Assembly: GCA_951230915.1 (NCBI GenBank)
Contig: OX579636.1
Location: 32,299,567 to 32,363,566 of the forward strand
Length of the DNA stretch: 64,000 nt
From: Antitrichia curtipendula
Taxonomy: Eukaryota; Streptophyta; Bryopsida; Hypnales; Leucodontaceae
Reading direction: 5' to 3'
The notes beneath the pieces were generated by a model. That model was not told the origin of the DNA and did no database searches. It saw only the letters and a list, made by a program, of their open reading frames with translations. The position numbers were made by a program, and so were the translations under genes. This document shows positions 25,023 through 34,329 of this stretch, in pieces; position 1 is the first letter of the stretch; every line of letters starts with the position of its first letter.

Positions 25023-27046
25023 CGCTACAACAAAACCAGTGTTTTATGACCGCAAAATACGACTGCAATGAGTCGTAAAATCAAAAAATATGACTGGCCG
25101 CAGAAATTACTGTAGATGACTGCAATATGACTGACATGAGTCATTACCGACGAGTCGCTTCGGGCATCAGTCATATTGGCAATCATATTTTTTGGGGGGT
25201 ATAATTATCCATAATTAGCCGTATTTTGCCAACAAGGTGTATATTTTGACTATCTTTGAGGACTTGACTTTTTATTGAGTTGCCCGGGCAAACAAAAATA
25301 AATCCTACGTGGCATGTGACTCCACGTAGTCAATTTTTTTGGATGATGTGGGATATGACTGCGGTCAGTCATATTTTGGCTGACGTGGAATATGACTGCG
25401 GTGAGTCATATTTTGGCTCGTGTGGCATATGACTGCGGTCAGTCATATTTTGGCTAATGTGGCATATGACTTTGTACAGTCATATTTTTTTTAGATGTGG
25501 AATATGACTCTTGTGAGTCATATTTTATTAATGTGAAATATGACTCTTATAAGTCATATTTTGGTTGATGTGGTACTTCATGTGGATGTCATTGGTAGTT
25601 TATGACTAATTGCAGTCATATTTTGGAAAATACAAAGTCATATATTGGAAAAGACTCCATGTAGTTAAAAATGAATACGTATGATTTTAAAGATATACAA
25701 GAGATAATCATATTGGAAAGAAAGAATGTAAGAAGGAAAGCAACTTTCATCATTAACATTTATTAATCACCAATACAAAACATATATACTACAATGAATC
25801 ATTCACAAAATTCAAAAAGGCCTATATTCCTTACAATAATGGGAAGATGACTCTATTGGGTTGCAAGTAGCCTCCAATGACTTTGTTTCAACTTTTGGTG
25901 CCTGCATAAACAATTAAAGAAATGGGAGGTTAATTTTTAGTGAATGAAAAACAAAGCTCAACCTTCAAAGGCTTACAACAACACAAAATATGTAGCTCAA
26001 GTTTAGGGTAGGAAAAATAAGAATGATGATGGAGAAAACAAGAAGAAGAAATAGACAAGTACTAAGAGATAACAATAAGCAAGAGTTAAGATGCAACAAG
26101 AAACAAAAAGCAACAACTAAGACACAATAGGAAACAAAAAGCAACAACTAGGATACAACAAGAAACAAGAAACAACAACTAGGACACAACAAGAAACAAG
26201 AAACAACAACTAAGACACAACAACTAAGACACAACAAGAAACAAGAGTTAAGATCCAATATAAAGAAACAAGAAGTAAGAATTAAAAAACAACAAGAAGA
26301 AACAAAAAAAAGAACTAAGAAGAAGATAAGAGTTAAAATGGTAGAGAAAGAATGAGTTTAGATGCAATAACAAGAAACAAAAAGCATGATTAGAACTAAG
26401 AAGCAACAAGAAAGAAGAGATAAGATGCAACAAAAGACAACAACTAAGAAACAATAACAAGTATGAGCTAAGAGACAATAAAAGGCAAGGAAGAAGGGTC
26501 AAAAGAAGTGGCGGCTAGGATTTCAAGATCCTAAAAAGTGGCGGCTAGGATTTCAAAACCCTAAAAAAGTGGCGGCTAGGGTTTCAAAACCCTAAAAAGT
26601 GACGGCTAGGGTTTCAAAATCCTATAAAAAGTGGCGGCTAGGATCTCAAAACCCTAAAAAAGTGGTGACTAGGTTTCAAAATCCTAAAATATAGGTGAGT
26701 AGGATTTCAAAATGTTAAACAATGATTTTTCTAATTTTTTTTGAATTGCCCGTATTTTTCTTGGGTTGCCCAAAACAAAAAAATGTCACTACTATAGAAA
26801 TATGACTGACAATGTGACTCAACATTCCCCAAACATTTTCCCTACGTTCCCTATGAAGTACTTTGGTGTTCCTAATGGTCGTATAGTGTATACTTATGAA
26901 GTAGAAGGCCCAAAAATGACTGACAGTCATATTTTGCAGTCATATTTTTCCTCAATGTGTTGGCCTTCAAGAATATGACTGCAACTAGTCGTCAGTCATC
27001 CTCAGTCATATTTTTGCAGTCATAAAATACCTGTTTTCTTGTAGTG
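25023..27046. mobile_element. CACTA-type non-autonomous element, complete, 2,024 bp
   Basis: The ends are CGCTACAACAAAACCAG (25023) and the complement of CACTACAAGAAAACAGG (27046), matching En/Spm-type termini. The flanks carry the 3-bp duplication TCT (25020-25022 and 27047-27049). Inside are palindromic ATATGACT..AGTCATAT units (about 25080-25640), a purine-rich AACAACAAGAAACAAG tract (about 26040-26480) and a 30-bp tandem repeat (26508-26712). No transposase frame. It is inserted in coding exon 1 of the methylase-like gene. Confidence 0.88.
26508..26712 (+). repeat. Seven tandem units of about 30 bp inside the CACTA element
   Basis: The unit is GTGGCGGCTAGGATTTCAAA followed by ACCCTAAAAA, with scattered changes. 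Several units contain AAACCCTAA, which equals the plant telo-box. Similar text occurs once or twice in the truncated copy at 6925-6965. Confidence 0.75.
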
Positions 27047-27202
27047 TCTTTCCATTCCTTTAAGTCGTATTGAAAAAAACAATGCAAATCCAATGAGTAA
27101 GATTGAGCATAACAATTTCCGACACATAGAATCCTATTATGACCTTTCAGCTTTTGGAGTAGTTGTTTCTGCACTGCGAAGGTCAATCTCTACTCGGGCG
27201 TA

Positions 27203-27828
27203 TCAACGGTGTAAAGGGATCAAGAGTTTGGTGACTGGTGATGTCTTCGCGACGATGGTTATGATTAACGAGGCCTGTCTAGTAGTTGCGGCGCACAGGT
27301 AATCCTAGGGTTTGGGATGAGATATTGAAGTGCTTCTCCACTCTTGGAAGCCCTTTCAATTTTTATTAATTATCCAAAATGTGCAATTGAGTAGATCTAA
27401 AAAGATTAGAATGACTAATTTGGAGCCGACTCTGCTTTTGTGTTTCACTAGCCCATCACATTAGAATTCTAAAATTCCTAGAAGGTACTGGACGTTGCAA
27501 TATATAACCACAACACAGAGTAGCGTACGGGACTTACAATAAAAAGTGATGGTGAACCCAAAGTACAATGATTTGTCGACTCCTCCTTAACGTTGGTTAC
27601 CATTCGCTCACTCCCGTCTACGGAGAATTGGAAGTCTTTATGTCCGTGATTTGGATGGACAAATGATCCCCTGTTAGAAAGTGACTCGCAAAATAGAGTA
27701 GTTTTGGTACTTCTAATCTTGGACCTCTGCAATTGCTTCCTCGATGAGTACAAGAGCTTACCTCTCTTTTTCCTCTTTCTACACTTTGGACAAGGATCAG
27801 AATCGCCTATGCTATCTAGTGTATGCAT
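27203..27828 (-). CDS. Unrecognised small protein gene inside the transposon, two exons proposed
   Basis: Exon 27828-27538 (97 codons) ends at a canonical donor GTAAGT. An acceptor after CCCTAG at 27305 opens an exon 27304-27203 that stays in frame for 33 codons and ends TGA, giving about 130 residues. The N-terminus has a CPKC pair followed by a strongly basic run (CRKRKKRGK) that could bind nucleic acid or be a nuclear signal. No known domain is recognised. It lies upstream of the methylase-like gene on the same strand, 148 bases before that gene's original ATG, so it could instead be a 5' part of that transcription unit. Codon content looks better than the flanking DNA but is not decisive. 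Confidence 0.4.
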
Positions 27829-28761
27829 AAGACTAAATGTACATATGCTAAAACAATACTAGACACAAACATGTGTGCACATCAAGAGACACAGAGCATG
27901 AGAGAAGGAAAATACTCGCTTTGTGTTTTTAACATTGTCTAACCAATTGCTAATATACGGAATTTTATAGTGTAGGGACCGTAGATGTGTTTCTTGGCCT
28001 CCTCCAGACACTATTTGGGGTGTCCTTCAAAAGTCCTAAAACGGCGGGCGTATTAGTGTTTTGTATTCAAATTGGGTTTGGCTAGTACTTTTTGATTGTC
28101 TAATCCAATCTAAGTAATAATGATCTTATAAGCACATTAAAAGATATTTTAATTTTTACATTATGACCGTCATAGCTTTCCAAACTAATAATGTTGCGCC
28201 GGTAGTTTTTAAAACTACTATGCAAGGCTATTGGTCATAATATTTCAAATCAGCCGTTGCTTACGTATAATATGACGTTGCTGGTTACAATGGACGCTTA
28301 CAGATTCTACATAATATCGTACTACCTCCAAGCTTCCGAGGGGCCCATATTTGATGGCTTATCACATTACTCTTATTCATGAATTAGGTGAGCTTCACTA
28401 CTAATTAGCTGTGGCGGAGGCAGGATATTGTAGTTCTATAGATCTTGTTATTAATAACTACAACTATAGTATTGATGACGGTGGAGTACAATGACTTTGA
28501 ATTTCAAATTCATGTTAGTCGCATGTGTATATAGTGATTTTGGACGCTCACCCTAAGTTTGCATGTTCTCTTTATCTATATCTCGCTTTCTGTATTCGTT
28601 TCTTCTACTTCTATGGCCTCCATTCGGGCCGATGGCCATGAGCCCATGAGATTCCACTAGTAATTCGTTTAGGAGATGAGGGTTTTGCTGTACTATCGTC
28701 TCACCTTCTTCATGTTCGGTTCGGTTTTATACAGTCTAGTATCTACGTTGAAGAAGAGGTC
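27829..28761. promoter_or_regulatory. Divergent intergenic region between the two gene arms of the transposon
   Basis: This stretch of about 930 bp separates the outward-reading gene arms and should contain both promoters and 5' UTRs. I see no clear repeated operator-like motif. Assignment rests on position. Confidence 0.45.
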
Positions 28762-31700
28762 ATGTCCGAGTTTGGTTCTTTGAAAGAGTCTATCCACATT
28801 CCGGAAATTGTAGTTGACCTCGGTCATGTCTGGCACCTTTGTTCCGGGAGATATCGAGCTTATGGTTTACCATATAGCGTTACGCTACCTTCCACTCATA
28901 TTTTCGTTCGGCAGTCAGAACATTCAACTGTGGACATGCCTTTTACCCGTCGTGAATGTGGAAACTCTACTAAGCGCAAGTTGGCGACGAATGCGAATAC
29001 ACCTGTTCAACTCGTCCGCATAAAGCAAGAGCATGTGGATCTTGTTGTAGATCTGTCTAGTGAGTCCGAGGGAGAATCACCTAGTCAACCTGTTTGTCAA
29101 GCAACGTTTCCAAGTAGAGTCTCCAACGATGTCGTGCAGACAACATCTGATGTATTGTGCGCGCCTTCTCATAGTCTAGCTTTGTCAAGTTACTCTCGAC
29201 CACCAACTTACCCGAGTGGTCCATCGTCAATTAGTATCGTTGGATGCTTACGCAAGCTAGCAACACTTCGTAAATCTCGGAACGAGATTGCTGCTTTAAA
29301 CTACAACTCTCTCAATCACCAAAAAGTGCAGTATCTTCCTGCTGAGTTTGATGGTGATGTAGTCTTTGAATTGCCCAGTCTTCGTGGTTCATCTTCTTCA
29401 TCCGTTGTTGGGAGTCTACAGGGCATGGATAAGAAATACGATGGACATGCATGGTGTCGAACCATAACCTCGAATATTAGCAACGAAGATGGCCTCAAGT
29501 TCAGGAAGTCCTCGTGTGCAGGACATCTGATTTGTAACAACTCTGACTGCGACTACTTCAAGAGATCTTTGAAGCGGAATGAAACTGAGTGGTGTGGTTA
29601 TACTCCTATTCCCTTTCAGATTGGCGGAAACCCTCCAAAGGATTCATGTCTTCTATGCAAGATATGCAAATTTCCTCCGCATTGTGTTAATATATGTGAT
29701 GCTAGAATATATTACGTTTTTGGCGATATAATGCAGATGACTAGAGCATGCATTCACTTCGGGTTTCATATGCATCCTGTAGCTTCCGGAACTTGTAAAA
29801 AGTCGGTAGACACTATTTCTGGCCTCATTGCCGGCGAGGTTACTAAAACACCCTCTGCTACTAACTCTGCAATTGCTCTAGCAGCCAGTAAACAATTTCT
29901 AGACAACCACCTCATCCATAATGGGGAAGGCCTTAAAGAAATGTTGCGGGGGAACTCGCTAGAGGACGTCATGGATAAGTTTCAGATTCTGAGTTCTCCA
30001 ATCATCCAAAACGTTATTTCCTCTTTTCGTACTAGCGGGAAAAGCGGGGTTATAGATAGCATCATGAATATGAAACGCAATTTGAGGTTTGAGTATATTC
30101 ATGATAGTGTCTTTCCTGGACAAGGAAAGGAAAAGGTCTATTTGTTTAAGATGTTGGTAGAAGGTCCAAGCAGTGGAGTGGACTTGGTCACTCGTATACA
30201 ACCTGGAGGAGATTTAGAGAATGCATGGCTTATGTTTGACCATGTCAAACGCGTCAAAGATTGGACAACCATGGCTTGCCATGTGTATGATACTAGATGC
30301 AGAAAAGTCATGACAATCGCAGTTTGTGACATGCAATCCGAGGACACGGAAGTACAGTGCATCATGTGGAAGTTATTGAACGGGGTCATGAGCTGCAATG
30401 GGATACAGAATCCAAACTTCAAAGGCTTTATGGCAGATAGTGCACAAGCAAATTGGAATGCTGTGCGTATTGTATACGGATCAAGGGATTACAAAGTAGA
30501 GATGGAAAATCGTGAGCAAACATGTTTATTGCATTGGAGTACTTCATTGCATCGCCATACGCAGAAGCTCATTAAATCGGACTTTCAACACCAACATATC
30601 CGTCTCTGCAAGCAATACAAGGATTCTAAAGCTATGGATGAAGCTAAGACGCGGTATTTGGCGATTCGATCATGGTGGCTATCATCTGGAGCACCTTCTG
30701 AAGATGCTCTAAGGGAACTGGAGTTGTGGCTTGCATTTTGGCACTTTCGATATCGCCAATGGGGCGGATTCATGCAAATGGTATTTCATATTTTCTTTTT
30801 AACTTTTTTTCATTTTCATTTTCTTTTTTCATTTTTTATTTCATTTTTTATTTCATTTTTTTTTAATGTTATTATATATATATTCATATACATATATTTC
30901 AATAATTTCCTTTTGGGTCGCATCGAATTATACTATGTATTGATTTGTTTGATCAACTCAAGTAGTGGTTGCCCTTCCTTCGGCGCCGAGGGGACTCTAC
31001 AGTGCTTAGTAGCTACTTGAAAACTAGTAAAGGACATTCTCATTTGTAATATTTATGAATTGCAATTTTTAATGATGGTCTTGCATCTTATTCTTTGTTT
31101 TACTGATTCCTAGATATACGCTTGGTAGTGGTTGACCTTCCCCTCGGCGCCGAGGGGACTCTACGCAGATTATGCAACAGTTCAAAAACTACTTCATTAC
31201 TTGCTTATTAGTAATTTTTCTAGATTAAATGTCTTAGTGAATATCTTGCATTTTATTCTTTATTTTGCTTCTTCCAGGATTTAAGTGTTGAGGAGATGGC
31301 GGACATGCCATCATGCAACTTATCCGAAACAGTCCATAACAGATGGTTGCAGCAATCCGGTAATCGAGGTAATGATCTATTTGCCGCCACTTCGGATGAT
31401 TGCATTCGAGCCTTCATGCAGATGACAAATTATCGTGCTTTCCTTAAAGGCAATATATCGAGATCAAGGCCATCTAAAGAAGAGTTAAAGTTAAGAGGTC
31501 CTAGACGTAGCGGAGACCCGAAGAAGATTGCCGAAGCTTTAAATGACCTTCCCGGAGCAGCTGATGTCGGAACATGCATTCCGCATTTGGAAGGCGAAGA
31601 GATTTTTGGTAGCAGTATGCGCGAGCTTAACCTCCCAATTGGATCGGATGGTGACTCCCATCGTCCAGACAAGGTGAACTTCTCACAGCCACGTGTCCAA

Positions 31701-32681
31701 ACACGATCTACACATACGCCCACAGTGGCGTCCAATGAACACTTAGTGGCTGGTATTGCGCATGTACCACACGTTACGACAGCAATGGAGAGTGATTGTG
31801 ATACTTCACATTGGCACATTGCAAGAATTTCGCACAAGTCTGCTTGCAAATGTCACGCCCAACAAAGGGGTTCCAACATTCGCTGTGTTGCCAAAATTGC
31901 AAAGGGATCTAAAGGCACTCCAGCTCCGACGTATCGTGGTAGAAAAAAACAGTATGGCAGAAATAAGGAGATCATCACCGACTTCTGGTTCTGCCCAGAT
32001 GATATTGACCGATGTGTACGAGGCTCTAAACGTGGTTGGGTAATTGACTGGCCTCAAGTACCTGATGTATGGCCTATATTAACAGGTACTAGTTTGACTC
32101 GCCAAAAGACATTGCTACTGCAAGAGGCTGGCTTTCAACTTCAACAGCGACCACCTATGTCACCTCGACGTTTGTTCACAATGTCCAATGTTTTCCATGC
32201 AATCCCTTATGATCAATCTAGTCCTTTGCATGCGGACACATACCCAACAACTCGAAGAAGCAAGGCTATTCGACGTATTGCGAATGCTCCTACTACAGAG
32301 CATCGCAATAAATGGGAGAGTGCTGGTAATGTCAAAGGATCCATCTTGGGAGTAACTATGCTCCCCTTTCCAGGACTTGGAGCTATAATTTCTCTTCAAT
32401 CCGGAACCAAGCCTACACAGAAGATTTATCGTATCACACTTGGCATGTACTCAGAGTGTAATTGTCCCGATTTTGTAGACATGGCCGTCTCAGCAATTGG
32501 TGGGCGGCAGCAATACGTTAATTGCAAACATTTGTACTACTTATTTCGTTACTTCTGCAAGATGAATCCCGAAAATGATAAGTTCATACATTCTCTAAGC
32601 TTCAGCTTCAATGAAGTGAAACTCCTTCTTAGTAGGGCTGGTATCATCAAGGTGGCAAATGAGAGTCTTCCAAATGTTTAG
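28762..32681 (+). CDS. MULE-like transposase with zinc-binding region, DDE core and SWIM zinc finger
   Basis: Exons 28762-30780 and 31278-32681 give 1,140 residues with no internal stop; the GT-AG intron falls between whole codons. Residues about 85-120 include a KRK basic patch and VDLVVDL followed by acidic SESEGE, resembling a SUMO-interacting motif. Residues about 230-350 form a cysteine/histidine-rich region (CAGHLIC, CDYF, CLLCKIC, HCVN, HFGFHMH) like the WRKY/GCM zinc fold placed before MULE cores. The RNase-H-like core includes LMFDHVK (Asp493), FMADSAQANW (Asp559) and the TCLLHW motif; the third acidic residue is not assigned with certainty. The C-terminus has a SWIM finger: CNC (1067-1069) and CKH (1089-1091). 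Known MULE transposases bind terminal repeats and cut and join DNA in the nucleus. It is probably the autonomous source for this element and may act on the related MITEs. Confidence 0.86.
30781..31277 (+). repeat. Transposase intron with two copies of the array core motif
   Basis: This intron contains a TTTCATTTT-rich tract, then two related blocks of about 43 bp at 30960-31002 and 31125-31168, each with GTAGTGGTTG, CCTTCC and CGGCGCCGAGGGGACTCTAC. The core is the same as in the 12-unit array of the other gene arm, so both introns of the transposon carry it. Confidence 0.8.
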
Positions 32682-33112
32682 AGAACGAAAAATGTCAAAG
32701 TGATAGACATATGAAATTGGAAGATTATAGACTGAAGTTAGTTTTATAGCTTTAGAAGTATCAGTTTGTATTTGGATGAATACTCTAGTTTTCCGAAGTA
32801 TTCAATACAAACTGTCTTCAGATCCGACTTGCATTTATGCTCTACAGTTGTTTGCCTTCAAATTTTTTACTTTTCATCCTTCAGCTAATTTGTAAAATTA
32901 GTGTCATCCTGCAAATAAAAAATAATGACGGTAATATGTCCACGGTCATAGGTCCACGGTAATAGGTCCATGATAAGAAGTTCAAAATTTCTAATAGAAA
33001 TAGAAATTATTTTCAATATTGTTATGATATTGTTAACTTTTTGAAATATGACTGACTTCCCTAAGGTATTTTTTAAATTCAGACCTCTATGCTCACATAT
33101 TCCCCGCTCACC
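32682..33112. other. Transposase 3' UTR and right subterminal region
   Basis: AT-rich sequence without a gene lies between the transposase stop and the right terminal repeat. Confidence 0.5.
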
Positions 33113-33155
33113 GCTCGTATGCTCACGCTCGCAAGCTCACAGTCTAGCACCGTTG
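33113..33155 (-). repeat. Right terminal inverted repeat of the large transposon
   Basis: On the minus strand it reads CAACGGTGCTAGACTGTGAG and continues with GCGAGCGTGAGC. It is followed on the plus strand by CTTTGAGGGG (33156-33165), the second copy of the target-site duplication. Confidence 0.88.
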
Positions 33156-33165
33156 CTTTGAGGGG

Positions 33166-34091
33166 TAATCAAAAGGATGATTAATAGATAAAATTAGCAT
33201 ATTTAGAATCTATTACAGATTTTTTTTTGCAAACCTATAAATTTAATTGAATAACTAGAATGTTCTTGCATTCTACATGAAAAATCATCTTTTGCAAATA
33301 CCATTTACACTAATTCTTTATGAGAATGATGCAATAAGAATTATTGAATCTTTGTCGCCAAATAATCTTCTCATGATGAAGATATAATCTGGTTGTGATT
33401 AAAAAAAAATCCAATGAAGAGTCAAGATAATGTTCTAGAGGTTTGAAATTCCTTTTTTGTAATCTCGATGATTATTCATTTATTCATGAACCTTGGTCCA
33501 ATAACAAAATAAAACTCATCTTGACATTAGATTTATCTTAAATGTCATGTAATGCCACCTTCTCCTAGACATAATTATAGAGTCTACCTTCAAAAAGAGG
33601 CAACAAGGGTAGACCTTGCTATTTACACTCTAAAGTATAAGTGGTCGACCTATGTCCACCAAACTTTTCATTTAAGATAGCCTTAGGATCAAAATTGTTA
33701 CTATTATGTCACTTTCTCTCACTACCTAGTTTGTTTCAAATTTTATATTGATTTTGAATTTTTATTCAACGTGTATATGTTTCCTGATATTTTTAGAATG
33801 ACAACAATCCATGATCTATCATATGTAATTACATTAAGAAGTGTTAAAGTAGGAAAATGAAAAAGTAATATTTGCTCTTCTTTCAAGGAAAGACAAATAT
33901 TTGTGTTGTTTTCTTCTAAAGTTTAGCTTTAGGTTCCATCTTTGTAAGATAAGGATATCAAATACAAATTAGCACTTGAGGTAAAAAATCCTATTTTTGC
34001 CATGTTACTACACTTTTCATTCTATTTAGTGTAGTCCACACTAAATACCATTACAATATTTGAGATAATTTTGTTTAGTTTGTCTCACTAT
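33166..34091. other. AT-rich intergenic DNA, no gene seen
   Basis: Nothing recognisable in either strand. Confidence 0.5.
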
Positions 34092-34329
34092 CAACAATGC
34101 TAGAATACGCAAGCATTATAGAAATGCGAGCACAAATGAACATATGTATAAGTAGATATCCTATAACCATTAAAAGTGCTTACTATATAAACACCTATAA
34201 TATAGGTATCAATAACATAAGTACTATATAATCATGTAAAGTTTATATAATATAGACACCTATAACATAGGTGTATAATCTTCCAGGCTCATGTGCTCAT
34301 GATCCTCGGCTCACATATTAGCAACCCTC
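34092..34329. mobile_element. MULE-type MITE, copy 2
   Basis: The left end is CAACAATGCTAGAATACGC, and the right end is the complement of GAGGGTTGCTAATATGTGAG. GAGC-type motifs lie next to each end, and the centre has 'acctataatataggta' text shared with copies 1 and 3. The flanking 10-mers match only about 6 of 10, so the duplication is not clear here. Confidence 0.62.

Larger units (their letters stand above)
18860..27055 (-). pseudogene. ParB/Srx-like plus DNA methyltransferase-like protein gene, interrupted
   Basis: Eleven further exons follow a split first exon, read downward: 27047-27055 joined with 24891-25019 (separated by a CACTA insertion), then 23187-22547, 22461-22272, 22171-21977, 21895-21680, 21545-21310, 21215-20525, 20431-20084, 19849-19573, 19463-19256 and 19115-18860. 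Reading frames join through all junctions to about 1,131 codons. Residues about 115-230 look ParB/Srx-like: RIPLCRLAQMPMVRPAL, then DGNHRLLAW near 211. A lysine- and glutamate-rich segment with coiled-coil character follows near 590-700. The C-terminal part looks like an N4/N6 amino-methyltransferase in permuted order: VDLVIADMPEG near 790 at the motif IV position, then VDCTAATGAS with HVVALEED near 971-990 at the motif I position. Known relatives methylate adenine or cytosine using S-adenosylmethionine. Breaks: the CACTA element and in-frame stops at codons about 135 (TAG, 22921) and 164 (TAA, 22834). Function is inferred. Confidence 0.75.
18306..33155. mobile_element. Large MULE-like transposon carrying a ParB-methyltransferase gene
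   Basis: The termini are inverted repeats: 18306-18348 and the complement of 33113-33155 match at about 35 of 43 positions, both containing CTGTGAGCTTG and GAGCGTGAGCAT. The flanks carry the identical 10-mer CTTTGAGGGG (18296-18305 and 33156-33165), a target-site duplication of the length typical of Mutator-like elements. Inside are a methyltransferase-like gene (-), an unrecognised small gene (-), a nested CACTA element, and an intact SWIM-finger transposase gene (+), the two main genes diverging from about 27.9-28.7 kb. The three MITEs at 10382, 34092 and 55192 share its terminal motifs. Without the nested CACTA copy the element would be about 12.8 kb. MULE assignment rests on duplication length, transposase layout and TIRs. 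Confidence 0.88.

Noticed and set aside
27093..27302. Plus-strand frame ending at a GTAATC donor-like site
   Set aside because: It overlaps the proposed minus-strand exon and the original methylase start; no acceptor or continuation on the plus strand was found.
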